From Streptomyces capoamus (GTDB lineage Bacteria; Actinomycetota; Actinomycetes; Streptomycetales; Streptomycetaceae), in assembly GCF_014654935.1 (NCBI RefSeq), contig NZ_BNBF01000006.1, positions 73,331 to 115,672 of the forward strand: a stretch of 42,342 bases of DNA, read 5' to 3'. Below are positions 16,818 to 25,404 of this stretch, one piece after another; positions within the stretch are counted from its first letter, which is position 1; every line of letters begins with the position of its first letter. The notes under the pieces are model-generated. The model was given only the letters and a program-made list of their open reading frames with translations, had not been told where the DNA came from and did no database searches. The position numbers and the translations under genes are program-made.

Positions 16818-17324
16818 ATGAAGCCGTCGCAGCCCCGCGCGCTCCTCACCGCGCTCGCCCTCGTCGTCGCCCCCGCCGTCGCCGTCCTCGGCACCGCGAC
16901 CGACGCCTTCGCCGTCACCAAGATCAGTCACGCCACCGCCACCCAGATGTTCCGCGACGCCGGCATCACCTGGTCGTCCTCCGGCAACTGCTCCGACCGC
17001 AACAACTCCACCTGTACGTCCTTCGAGCAGCTCAACCTCGCCACCGCCCAGGGAGCCCAGACCCTCAAGCGGGCCAGCGGCTGCGCCCTGAACATCACCG
17101 GCGGCACCGAGACCGGCCACGCCTCGGGCACCTACTCCCACTGGAACGGCTACAAGCTCGACTACGGCAAGAACACCTGCGTGACCTCGTACATCAAGAA
17201 CACCTTCGGCTACATCGGCCTGCGCGGCGACGGCGCCCCGCAGTACCAGTCCGGCTCCGGCAACATCTACGCCGACGAGGGCAGTCACTGGGACGTCCTC
17301 TACTACAACTGCGGCGGCTGCTGA
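16818..17324 (+). CDS. Secreted protein resembling M15-type peptidoglycan peptidases
   Basis: 168 residues, ATG at 16818 after AGGAAGG. The signal peptide ends near AFA at residue 32. The mature part contains ITGGTETGHASGTYSHWNG followed by YKLDYG; the spacing H-x-x-G-x-x-x-D matches the SxHxxGxAxD zinc motif of M15 D,D-peptidases, and a later HWD near the C-terminus could supply the third ligand. Six Cys residues point to disulfides in an exported protein. Substrate and zinc dependence are inferred, not shown. It precedes a secreted polysaccharide lyase by 24 bases on the same strand. Confidence 0.65.
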   Translation: MKPSQPRALLTALALVVAPAVAVLGTATDAFAVTKISHATATQMFRDAGITWSSSGNCSDRNNSTCTSFEQLNLATAQGAQTLKRASGCALNITGGTETGHASGTYSHWNGYKLDYGKNTCVTSYIKNTFGYIGLRGDGAPQYQSGSGNIYADEGSHWDVLYYNCGGC

Positions 17325-17348
17325 GCCGGGAGCCGGGGAGGGAGGGCG

Positions 17349-19664
17349 GTGACCGGGCCCATGGACATGACCCGACGCGCGCTGCTGCTGGCCGCCGCCC
17401 TCGCCGCCGTCCCGGCGCCGGGCGCCCGGGCGGCCGACGACCCGTACGACACCCTGCGCCGCCGCTGGCTCGGCATCTCCCTCGGCACGGGATACGACCC
17501 GGCCGCCGAGCCGTACGCCTCCCGCCTCGCCCAACTCGGCGCACGGGCAAGGGAGTACCGGGAGAGCATGACCCCCGCTCCGGCCTCGCTCTGGCCGGGA
17601 CACCCCTTCGACCCGCCCTCCGGCATCACCTTCAGCTACGGCCGGCTCTGGACGATGGCCCAGGCGTACGTCCAGCCCGGCACCGGTGCCACCGGCGACC
17701 CCGGTCTGCTCGCCGACGTCCTGCGCGGACTCGACCACCTGTCCGCCGCCGTCTACCACCCGGCCACCACCCGCTACGGCAACTGGTGGGAGTGGCAGAT
17801 CGGCAGCCCCAGGCTCCTGACGGACATCACGGCCGCCCTGTACGAGCGGCTCGGCCCGGACCGGATCGCGGCGGCCTGCGCGGCCGTCGACCACTTCGTC
17901 CCGGACGCGACGCTCACCGACTACTCGGGCACCTCCACCGGCGCCAACCGCGTCGACCTGTGCCGCTCGGTCGCCCTGCGCGGCATCCTCGGCCGCAGCC
18001 CGCAAAAGATCTCCCTCGCCCGGGACGCCCTCTCGCCCGTCTTCCCGTACGTCACCGAGGGCGACGGCCTCTACGCCGACGGCTCCTTCGTCCAGCACAC
18101 CTGGGTCGCCTACTCGGGCACGTACGGCCAGGTCCTGCTCGACGGCCTCGGGCGGCTGTTCGCGCTGCTCGCCGGATCGCCCTGGGAGATCACCGATCCG
18201 GCCCGGCGGAACATCCTGGACAGCGTCGAGCACGCCTACGCGCCCCTGATCCACGACGGGCTGGTGATGGACTGCGTCAACGGCCGCGCCATCAGCCGGG
18301 GTCACCTGCGCTCCGACGACCTGCACGTGCTGCGCGGCGACCACTACCACGGGCAGGCGCTGATCGCCGCTGTCGTCCTCCTCGCCGCCGGTGCGGGCGA
18401 GGCCGAGCGCGAACGCTGGTACGGCCGCGTCAAGGGGTGGATCGAACGGGACACGGTCACACCGGTGCTGACGGCACGTCAGTTCACGGTCGCCGACCTC
18501 GCGCGGCTGCACTCCGTCACCGCCTCGCCCGGGCCCGCGACCCCCGAACCCCTCGGCCACCGCCTCTTCCCGGCCATGGACCGCGCCGTCCACCGCGCCC
18601 CCCGGTTCACCGCCGCCCTCGCCATGGCCAGCGACCGCATCGCGCACTACGAGTGCGGCAACGGCGAGAACCCGCGCGGCTGGCACACCGGATCCGGAAT
18701 GCTCTCCTGGTGGCCGCGGGGCGACGGCGGCCAGTACACCGACTGGTACTGGCCCACCGTCGACTGGTACCGGCTGCCCGGCACCACCGTCTCCACCCGG
18801 CGGCTGCCCGACCGGGCCGGCGGCGAATGGGGCGCGCCCAAGCCGGACGTACGCTGGGTCGGCGGGACCACCGACGGCACGTACGCGGCGGTCGGCCAGC
18901 ACCTCAAGGGCCTCGGTTCCACCCTGGAGGCCCGCAAGTCCTGGTTCTTCCTCGACGACGCCGTGGTCTGCCTCGGCGCCGGCATCAGCTGCACCGACGG
19001 CGTGCCCGTCGAGACCGTCGTGGACAACCGCAACCTCGGCGAGAACGGCACCCCGACCTTCGTGCGCGCGGCCCGCTGGGCCCACCTGGAGGGCCACGGG
19101 GGCTGGATCCTGCCGTGCGGCGGCGCGCTGCGCACCCTGCGCGAGGACCGCACCGGCGCCTGGTCCGACATCAACACCGGCGGCACCGACGAACGGCGCA
19201 CCCGGCGCTGGCAGACCCTCTGGCTCGACCACGGCACCGACCCGGCCGCCGCCGGCTACGCCTACGTGCTGCTGCCCGGCGCCTCCCGCGCGCGGACCGC
19301 CGCCCGGGCCGCCGACCGGCGCTGGCTGTCGGTCCTCGCCAACGACACCACCGCCCAGGCCGTCGCCGTGCCCCGGCTGGGCCTGACCGCGTGCAACTTC
19401 TGGCGGCCCGGTACGGTGGGGGACCTGACCGTCTCGGCCGGTGCGAGCGTGCTCGTCGTCCGGCGGGGCCGTACGGCCACCCTCCACATCAGCGAGCCGC
19501 CCCGCAGCGGCAGCCCGCTGGAGCTGTTCTGGGACCGTCCGGTGCGGGCGGTGGTCCGGGCCGACGACAGCGTGCGGGTCCGGTCGGCTGACGGCCGTCC
19601 GAGGCTCCTTGTCACTCCGGGGAGGGCATGTGCCACCCACGAATGTGAGGTGGCTCTCAGGTGA
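17349..19664 (+). CDS. Secreted polysaccharide lyase family 8 (hyaluronate/chondroitin/xanthan lyase type)
   Basis: 771 residues. A signal peptide with twin Arg (MTRRALLLAAALAA) ends near ARA at 28, so Tat export is likely. The PL8 alpha/alpha toroid covers about 30-370: NWWEWQIGSPR near 145, Asn200 (TGANRV), His250 (DGSFVQH), Tyr259 (YSGTYG) and Arg313/Arg317 (NGRAISR) match the catalytic Asn-His-Tyr-Arg set. The beta-sandwich middle and C-terminal domains follow (HTGSGMLSWWPRGDGGQY, SWFFLDDAVVCLGAGI, ETVVDNRNL). PL8 enzymes cleave uronic-acid polysaccharides by beta-elimination. The substrate cannot be fixed from sequence; hyaluronan and xanthan are both represented in actinomycetes. Confidence 0.92.
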   Translation: MTGPMDMTRRALLLAAALAAVPAPGARAADDPYDTLRRRWLGISLGTGYDPAAEPYASRLAQLGARAREYRESMTPAPASLWPGHPFDPPSGITFSYGRLWTMAQAYVQPGTGATGDPGLLADVLRGLDHLSAAVYHPATTRYGNWWEWQIGSPRLLTDITAALYERLGPDRIAAACAAVDHFVPDATLTDYSGTSTGANRVDLCRSVALRGILGRSPQKISLARDALSPVFPYVTEGDGLYADGSFVQHTWVAYSGTYGQVLLDGLGRLFALLAGSPWEITDPARRNILDSVEHAYAPLIHDGLVMDCVNGRAISRGHLRSDDLHVLRGDHYHGQALIAAVVLLAAGAGEAERERWYGRVKGWIERDTVTPVLTARQFTVADLARLHSVTASPGPATPEPLGHRLFPAMDRAVHRAPRFTAALAMASDRIAHYECGNGENPRGWHTGSGMLSWWPRGDGGQYTDWYWPTVDWYRLPGTTVSTRRLPDRAGGEWGAPKPDVRWVGGTTDGTYAAVGQHLKGLGSTLEARKSWFFLDDAVVCLGAGISCTDGVPVETVVDNRNLGENGTPTFVRAARWAHLEGHGGWILPCGGALRTLREDRTGAWSDINTGGTDERRTRRWQTLWLDHGTDPAAAGYAYVLLPGASRARTAARAADRRWLSVLANDTTAQAVAVPRLGLTACNFWRPGTVGDLTVSAGASVLVVRRGRTATLHISEPPRSGSPLELFWDRPVRAVVRADDSVRVRSADGRPRLLVTPGRACATHECEVALR

Positions 19665-19818
19665 CGACTTTGTCGCCCCCCTACAACGTGTCGGCCTTCT
19701 GAGCAGTCGGAACGGCTGCATGCCGCCTTGGTTCTGTTCACTGGCACCAGGAAAACGGGCCGGAGACTGTACAGAGTCGACGGCTCGCTTTTCTTCGTGT
19801 CCTTCGTAAGGTCGCTAC
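19665..19818 (+). promoter_or_regulatory. Intergenic control region of accB
   Basis: 154 bases between the lyase stop and the accB ATG, locally less GC-rich, with an AAGG site ten bases before the start. It probably holds the accB promoter. I could not pick a convincing -35/-10 pair by eye. Confidence 0.4.
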
Positions 19819-21414
19819 ATGACCGTTTTGGAAGAGACGACGGGTGAGCCGACCGGTGAGCCGACGGACGCACGCGGACGGGTCGCCGAACTGCACGGGA
19901 TCCGTGCCCAGGCCGTGGCCGGTCCCAGCGAGAAGGCGACCGAGGCGCAGCACGCCAAGGGCAAGCTGACGGCACGGGAGCGGATCGAGCTGCTCCTCGA
20001 CCCGGGGTCCTTCCAGGAGGTCGAGCAGCTGCGCCGGCACCGGGCGACCGGCTTCGGCCTGGAGGCGAAGAAGCCGTACACCGACGGTGTCATCACCGGC
20101 TGGGGCACGGTGGAGGGCCGCACGGTCTTCGTCTACGCCCACGACTTCCGGATCTTCGGCGGCGCGCTGGGCGAGGCCCACGCCACCAAGATCCACAAGA
20201 TCATGGACATGGCCATCGCGGCCGGCGCCCCGCTCGTGTCGCTGAACGACGGCGCGGGCGCCCGCATCCAGGAGGGCGTCTCCGCCCTCGCCGGATACGG
20301 CGGCATCTTCCAGCGCAACACCAAGGCCTCGGGCGTCATCCCGCAGATCTCGGTGATGCTGGGCCCGTGCGCGGGCGGCGCGGCCTACAGCCCCGCCCTC
20401 ACCGACTTCGTCTTCATGGTCCGTGAGACCTCCCAGATGTTCATCACCGGCCCCGACGTGGTCAAGGCTGTGACGGGCGAGGAGATCACCCAGAACGGCC
20501 TGGGCGGCGCCGACGTCCACGCGGAGACCTCCGGCGTCTGCCACTTCGCGTACGACGACGAGGAGACCTGCATCGCCGAGGTGCGCTACCTCCTCTCGCT
20601 GCTCCCGCAGAACAACCGCGAGAACCCCCCGCGCGTGGAGTCCACGGACCCGGTCGACCGCCGCGGGGACGCGCTGCTCGACCTGGTCCCGGCCGACGGC
20701 AACCGGCCCTACGACATGGCCAAGGTCATCGAGGAGATCGTCGACGACGGCGAGTACCTCGAGGTCCACGAGCGCTGGGCGCGCAACATCATCTGCGCCC
20801 TGGCCCGGCTCGACGGCCAGGTGGTCGGCATCATCGCCAACCAGCCGCAGGTGCTGGCGGGCGTGCTCGACATCGAGGCGTCCGAAAAAGCTGCGCGCTT
20901 CGTTCAGATGTGTGACGCTTTCAATATCCCGATCGTCACCTTCCTGGACGTTCCCGGGTTCCTCCCCGGTGTCGACCAGGAGCACGGCGGAATCATCCGC
21001 CACGGCGCGAAGCTGCTGTACGCCTACTGCAACGCGACCGTGCCGAGGATTTCGCTCATCCTGCGCAAGGCGTACGGAGGTGCCTACATCGTCATGGACT
21101 CGCAGTCGATCGGCGCCGACCTCACCTATGCCTGGCCGACCAACGAGATCGCCGTCATGGGCGCGGAGGGCGCGGCGAACGTCATCTTCCGCCGGCAGAT
21201 CGCCGACGCCCAGGACCCCGAGGCCATGCGGCAGAAGATGGTCAAGGAGTACAAGGCCGAGCTGATGCACCCGTACTACGCGGCCGAGCGGGGCCTGGTC
21301 GACGACGTCATCGACCCCGCCGAGACCCGCGAGGTGCTCGTGAAGTCGCTGGCGATGCTGCACACCAAGCACGCCGACCTGCCTTCCCGCAAGCACGGCA
21401 ACCCCCCGCAGTAA
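19819..21414 (+). CDS. accB: Acetyl/acyl-CoA carboxylase carboxyltransferase beta subunit
   Basis: 531 residues with the two crotonase-like carboxyltransferase halves: KGKLTARERIELLLDPGSF at the start, GAGARIQEGVSALAGYGGIF and GPCAGGAAYSPALTDFVFM in the N half, and RKAYGGAYIVMDSQSIGAD in the C half. It transfers CO2 from biotinylated alpha subunit to acyl-CoA. The residue in GGAY-x-VM is Ile (424 here); published work on Streptomyces subunits links Ile at this site to acetyl-CoA use (AccB) and Asp to the propionyl-CoA-specific PccB. So this should supply malonyl-CoA for fatty acids and polyketides. The biotin-carrying alpha subunit is not in the window. The symbol follows actinomycete usage, where accB is not the E. 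coli biotin carrier. Confidence 0.93.
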   Translation: MTVLEETTGEPTGEPTDARGRVAELHGIRAQAVAGPSEKATEAQHAKGKLTARERIELLLDPGSFQEVEQLRRHRATGFGLEAKKPYTDGVITGWGTVEGRTVFVYAHDFRIFGGALGEAHATKIHKIMDMAIAAGAPLVSLNDGAGARIQEGVSALAGYGGIFQRNTKASGVIPQISVMLGPCAGGAAYSPALTDFVFMVRETSQMFITGPDVVKAVTGEEITQNGLGGADVHAETSGVCHFAYDDEETCIAEVRYLLSLLPQNNRENPPRVESTDPVDRRGDALLDLVPADGNRPYDMAKVIEEIVDDGEYLEVHERWARNIICALARLDGQVVGIIANQPQVLAGVLDIEASEKAARFVQMCDAFNIPIVTFLDVPGFLPGVDQEHGGIIRHGAKLLYAYCNATVPRISLILRKAYGGAYIVMDSQSIGADLTYAWPTNEIAVMGAEGAANVIFRRQIADAQDPEAMRQKMVKEYKAELMHPYYAAERGLVDDVIDPAETREVLVKSLAMLHTKHADLPSRKHGNPPQ

Positions 21415-21449
21415 CCCGGCGGACACCTCTCTCACGGAGACTGACACCC

Positions 21450-21641
21450 ATGAGCACTCCTGACATCCGCGTCGAGAAGGGCCATGCCGAGCCCGAGGAA
21501 GTCGCCGCCATCACGGCGGTCCTCATGGCCCGCGCCGCCGCCCGCCCCGAGCCTTCGGTGACTCACCGGCTCCGCGCCAAGGCAGGCTGGCGCCGCCTGG
21601 AGCGCGAGCCCGGCTTCCGGGCCCCGCACAGCTGGCACTGA
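21450..21641 (+). CDS. accE: Acyl-CoA carboxylase epsilon subunit
   Basis: 63 residues, 35 bases after accB. The sequence IRVEKGHAEPEEVAAITAVLMARAA at the start, with a C-terminal WRRLEREPGFRAPHSW, matches the small actinobacterial epsilon subunits that bind AccB and stimulate the acetyl/propionyl-CoA carboxylase complex. GGAG lies ten bases before the ATG. Almost certainly co-transcribed with accB and closed by the bidirectional terminator downstream. Confidence 0.92.
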   Translation: MSTPDIRVEKGHAEPEEVAAITAVLMARAAARPEPSVTHRLRAKAGWRRLEREPGFRAPHSWH

Positions 21642-21655
21642 GGCATTTGCGCGCG

Positions 21656-21697
21656 ACCACGGCCCCGCCACTCCGTTCGGGAGGGCGGGGCCGTGGT
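21656..21697. terminator. Strong bidirectional terminator between accE and the NACHT gene
   Basis: A 14-base-pair stem (ACCACGGCCCCGCC at 21656-21669 with its exact complement at 21684-21697) and further pairing within the loop. It sits between the ends of two converging genes and would serve both strands. Confidence 0.85.
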
Positions 21698-21701
21698 GCG
21701 T

Positions 21702-24700
21702 TCACTCGATGGTGATGGTGACGCCGGGCAGGTCCGCTGGGGTGAGGGAGCCATGGGAGGGCGTGCAGCTCCGCAGTATCAGCGTCCTCAGGTGGGCCAA
21801 CCGGGTCAGAACGGGAAGCTGCCGGTGCAGGTCCCGGGCGTCGAAGTAGTAGAGCGTCAGCCCATGCAGGCCGGGAAGCGCGGACAGGGGCGCAAGATCC
21901 GGCACACGGGAGCCGCGCACCCCCACGAGATACAGGTACGCCACGCCGCTGTACGGGGCCAGGAATCCCAGCCCGGTCTCCGCCGTGATGCCCGAGAAGG
22001 CCAGCTGGTACACCCCTGGCAGGGGCGGGAGGCCGTCGATGCCGTCCGGTGCGGCAAGCGGCAGATTCAGCAGCCCCAGGGCGGGCAGGCCGGCCAGAGC
22101 TTCCGCGTGCCGGACCGAGGCGGCCTGGAGCACCTGGAGCGTCCGGAGACCGGGATGCCCTTTCAGCAGGGACAGGTCGGCCGTGTCGCGCACCCAGCAG
22201 ATCAGCTCCTGGAGCGGAGGGAACTCTGCCAAGAGGGACAGGTCCGGAAGCCTGCACGTGATCTTCAGTGAGGTCAGCGACCTCAGCCGGGCCGCCGGCC
22301 GCAGCTGGGCCGCGTGCGTGAGCACCACCGAATGGTGCTCCAGCGGCAGCCCGCTCATCACCCGATCGGCGTAAGCGTCCGCGTCGAAATACGCCCACGC
22401 GTCGATGAGCGCGGACACCACGTCCCGGCGACCGTCCCGCGCGTAGCCCTCCAGCAGGCCCAGGCCCTCCTCCCCGCCGATCAGCGCCACCGTGCGTACC
22501 GTCTGCACCGCCGCCTTCGACGACAGCTCGGCCAGTGACCGCGGCAGCCTGCGCAGCAGGCTCGTGCCGACCGCCGCCAGCGCGGGCGGATCCGTCTGCC
22601 GGCGCGGGGGCAGCAGCGCGGACACCGCCTCCTCCAAGCGCCCCGCCAGCCCGTCGGAGACCTCCGGCACCGTCTCCTGGCAGGCCGCGGCCAGCAGCCG
22701 CAGCTTCCTGCCGTACCGGGGTTCCTCCCGGGCCCGGTCCAGGATGCAGCCCAGGAGTTCCTCCCGCTGGGGCCGGTTCGCGTGGCCCGCGGCCATGACG
22801 ATGGTCTCGCGCCACAGGTCCAGGTGGGCCCGCTCGATCAGGTTGCCGATACGGTCCTCCTCCGCCGCTTCCTCGGCGGCCAGGTATTCCTGGAAGGTGC
22901 GGTGGACGAAGTCCAGCCGGCCCTCGGCGGGGGAGCGGAGGATCCCCGAGCGGTCCCGGAGCTGTTCCAGGACCTTGCCGCCGTCCTGCTCGTCCAGGTG
23001 CCGCATGCCCGCGAGCCGCTTGCCGACATGCACGGCGGCCTGCTCCAGCCCGATCTCGCTGCGGTTGTTGTCGGACAGCCGCCACGCCAGGTCCCGGAGC
23101 AGTACCAGCTTGTCGTTGAGGCTCAGCCGTCCTTCCATCGCGCTGGGCACCTTCCGGTCCGCGTCCCGTTCGTGGACCAGCGTGTGCAGGGCGCCCCGGT
23201 ACAGCTCCATCCGGTCCCGCGGGAGCCGGCTGCCCCGGTTCAGGTGCATCGCGCACAGCATGGCCGCCAGCAACGGCGTACCGGCCAGGGACCGCAGGTG
23301 CGGGCGGTCCTTCAGGCTGCTCAGCAACGACTGTTCGCAGCGCGGGAGTTCCTCCACGGGGCACGGCAGGTCGTCGTCCAGTTCCCGTACCGCCTGGTGC
23401 CACTGCCGTACGAAGGCCGCCAGGTCCGGCGGTGCCATGCGGTCCAGGTGGAGCGCGGTGAACTCCTCGCGGCGCAGCCAGTCGGCACGCGCCGCGGCCG
23501 GACGCGAGGTGACGACGACGCGGACGTCCCCGTACGCGGCCAGCAGCCGGCGCAGCCACTCCCGCACGCCCCGCCGTTCGCCGTCCAGCAGTTCGTCCAC
23601 GCCGTCGATCAGCAGCAGGGCGTCGCCGTGGGCGAGCCGGCGTTCCACCCAGGCCTTCGGCATCACCCCGGTGATCTGACCGGCCACCGAGTCCAGCATC
23701 GCCTCGGGTTTCGGCAGCTCCCGGCCGCTGTACTCGCGCAGCTTCACGAACACCGGTGTCAGGCCGTTCCAGTCCGCCAGCTCGCCGGTGAAGGCGCCGC
23801 GCGCCGCCGTCACCGCCAGCCAGCGCAGCAGTGTCGTCTTGCCCGAACCCGCCTCGCCGCGCAGCAGCACCCGGGTGGCTCCGCCCAGGGCCGCCTCCAC
23901 CCGCATGCCGGCGCTCTCGCCGCCGGGCTCCTCCCAGTCGCTCATGTCGGGGCGCAGCACCGGCAGGGAGCGGGCCTGCCTGCGCCGGCTGCCGTCGTCC
24001 CCCGTGGCGCGCAGGCTGACGTACGCGACCGACAGCCGTACCTGCCCGGCCGCCCGGTCGGACGAGCGCCGGAACAGGTCCACCTCGTCCAGGGTCGTGC
24101 TGACCAGCTCCAGGTAGCGGCGCCGGAAGTCGCCGTCCCGGTCCGTCCCCTCGGGTGCGAACAGGGACCGGTCGGGCAGCCGCTCCAGCACCCGCGCGAT
24201 CTCCGCGCCGAGGGACGTCGTGCGGCCCAGCAGTTCGGTCAGCGCGCGTTCCTCGAAGACCGGCAGCCCCTGCACGATCCGCACGTAGTACTCGACGCAC
24301 TCCGCGAAGAGCGCCTCGAAGAGCCGGCCCTCGGCCTCGCCGAGCCCCACGGGCCGCGCCACGGTCCTCGTCACCCGGCGCACGATCTCCGCCGGGTTCA
24401 CGTCGGCGGCCAGCACCGCCTCGTCCGACAGGTCCGCCGCCGCGAACGTGTCGCACACCCCGTCCACCACGGCCTGCCGGCTGCTCTCCTCCAGGCCGGG
24501 GAACTCCCGCTCCAGAAACGGCGCCAGCCGGTCGTACACGGCGTCCGCCATCTCCTCGAACTGCCGCTGCACGCCCCGCTGGAAGCGGAGCCCCGACACC
24601 CGCAGCCGGATCAGCTCGGCCATCTCCATGCGGCGTTCCTGCTCCCGCCGCCTGCCCCCGAGCCACATCTGGGCCGCCGCCTTCGCCACGGTCGACCCCA

Positions 24701-24728
24701 GCCGTAACGCAGCCGCTTCGGCAACCAT
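21702..24728 (-). CDS. NACHT-LRR NTPase (bacterial NLR-like protein, candidate phage-defence protein)
   Basis: 1,008 residues from ATG 24728, chosen because GGGAGGGGG precedes it; an upstream TTG (24776) would lie inside a terminator. An all-helical N-terminal region (about 1-230) resembles NACHT N-terminal helical domains. The NACHT ATPase follows: Walker A GEAGSGKTT at 291-299, Walker B LLLIDGVDEL at 371-380, sensor VVVTSRP at 404-410, and a winged-helix/superstructure part ending in the typical FVHRTFQEYLAAEEA. The C-terminal 220 residues are leucine-rich repeats (LRSLTSLKI, LQELICWVRDTADLSLL, LGLLNLPL, LRTLILRSC). Bacterial NACHT proteins of this plan can protect against phage. Predicted cytoplasmic; no separate effector gene is adjacent, so the N-terminal domain would have to act as effector or recruit one. 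Confidence 0.85.
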   Translation of the reverse strand: MVAEAAALRLGSTVAKAAAQMWLGGRRREQERRMEMAELIRLRVSGLRFQRGVQRQFEEMADAVYDRLAPFLEREFPGLEESSRQAVVDGVCDTFAAADLSDEAVLAADVNPAEIVRRVTRTVARPVGLGEAEGRLFEALFAECVEYYVRIVQGLPVFEERALTELLGRTTSLGAEIARVLERLPDRSLFAPEGTDRDGDFRRRYLELVSTTLDEVDLFRRSSDRAAGQVRLSVAYVSLRATGDDGSRRRQARSLPVLRPDMSDWEEPGGESAGMRVEAALGGATRVLLRGEAGSGKTTLLRWLAVTAARGAFTGELADWNGLTPVFVKLREYSGRELPKPEAMLDSVAGQITGVMPKAWVERRLAHGDALLLIDGVDELLDGERRGVREWLRRLLAAYGDVRVVVTSRPAAARADWLRREEFTALHLDRMAPPDLAAFVRQWHQAVRELDDDLPCPVEELPRCEQSLLSSLKDRPHLRSLAGTPLLAAMLCAMHLNRGSRLPRDRMELYRGALHTLVHERDADRKVPSAMEGRLSLNDKLVLLRDLAWRLSDNNRSEIGLEQAAVHVGKRLAGMRHLDEQDGGKVLEQLRDRSGILRSPAEGRLDFVHRTFQEYLAAEEAAEEDRIGNLIERAHLDLWRETIVMAAGHANRPQREELLGCILDRAREEPRYGRKLRLLAAACQETVPEVSDGLAGRLEEAVSALLPPRRQTDPPALAAVGTSLLRRLPRSLAELSSKAAVQTVRTVALIGGEEGLGLLEGYARDGRRDVVSALIDAWAYFDADAYADRVMSGLPLEHHSVVLTHAAQLRPAARLRSLTSLKITCRLPDLSLLAEFPPLQELICWVRDTADLSLLKGHPGLRTLQVLQAASVRHAEALAGLPALGLLNLPLAAPDGIDGLPPLPGVYQLAFSGITAETGLGFLAPYSGVAYLYLVGVRGSRVPDLAPLSALPGLHGLTLYYFDARDLHRQLPVLTRLAHLRTLILRSCTPSHGSLTPADLPGVTITIE

Positions 24729-24776
24729 CGCCACCCCCTCCCGTGCCTCGTCCAGTGTGGCACCGGGGTACGACAA

Positions 24777-24805
24777 AGGGGCCCTCTCCGTGGGAAAGGG
24801 CCCCT
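24777..24805 (-). terminator. Terminator after the first conservon
   Basis: AGGGGCCCT (24777-24785) pairs exactly with AGGGCCCCT (24797-24805), with extra TCC/GGA pairing in the loop. It lies just downstream of cvnD on the minus strand and separates the conservon from the NACHT gene. Confidence 0.75.
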
Positions 24806-24822
24806 CGGCACACGGGGACCGG

Positions 24823-25404
24823 CTAGCGCAGGCGGGCCATCAGGGCGTGTTCCACGAGCGTGATCAGCGCGCTCTTGGCGTCCGCGCGGTGGCGGGCGTC
24901 CGTCGTGATGATGGGGGTGTCCGGGCCGATCTGCAGCGCCTCGCGGACCTCGTCGGGCGAGTACGGCTGCTGGCCGTCGAAGCCGTTGAGGGCGATCACG
25001 AAGGGCAGGCCGCTGTTCTCGAAGTAGTCGACCGCGGGGAAGCAGTCGGCGAGACGGCGGGTGTCGACCAGGACGATCGCGCCGATGGCGCCGCGGACCA
25101 GGTCGTCCCACATGAACCAGAAGCGGTCCTGGCCCGGCGTACCGAACAGGTACAGGATCAGGTCCTGGTCCAGGGTGATGCGGCCGAAGTCCATGGCGAC
25201 CGTCGTGGTCGTCTTGTCCCCGGTGTGGGTGAGGTCGTCGATACCGGCCGACGCGGACGTCATGACGGCCTCTGTGCGCAGCGGGTTGATCTCCGAGACG
25301 GCGCCGACGAACGTGGTCTTGCCCACGCCGAAGCCGCCCGCCACCACGATCTTCGCGGAGGTGGTGGAGCGGGAAGGACCGCCGCTAGAGCTTGCGAAGT
25401 CCAC
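24823..25404 (-). CDS. cvnD: Conservon GTPase CvnD (first operon)
   Basis: 193 residues, a small Ras/MglA-like GTPase. G1 is GGFGVGKTT near residue 23; the switch II region reads LFGTPGQDRFWFMW, with Pro-Gly in place of the usual DxxG; the base-recognition motif is NGFD instead of NKxD, a known feature of these bacterial GTPases. It is the last gene of cvnA-B-C-D and overlaps cvnC by 20 bases. In characterised conservons (cvn9) the four proteins form a membrane-associated complex likened to G-protein signalling. This copy differs from the CvnD at 30133-30708 mainly in the first 16 residues and at about five later positions. Confidence 0.95.
   Translation of the reverse strand: MDFASSSGGPSRSTTSAKIVVAGGFGVGKTTFVGAVSEINPLRTEAVMTSASAGIDDLTHTGDKTTTTVAMDFGRITLDQDLILYLFGTPGQDRFWFMWDDLVRGAIGAIVLVDTRRLADCFPAVDYFENSGLPFVIALNGFDGQQPYSPDEVREALQIGPDTPIITTDARHRADAKSALITLVEHALMARLR

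Noticed and set aside
24729..24776. Extended NACHT start at TTG 24776
   Set aside because: It would place the start at the edge of the conservon terminator hairpin and lacks a ribosome-binding site, while ATG 24728 has a strong one.
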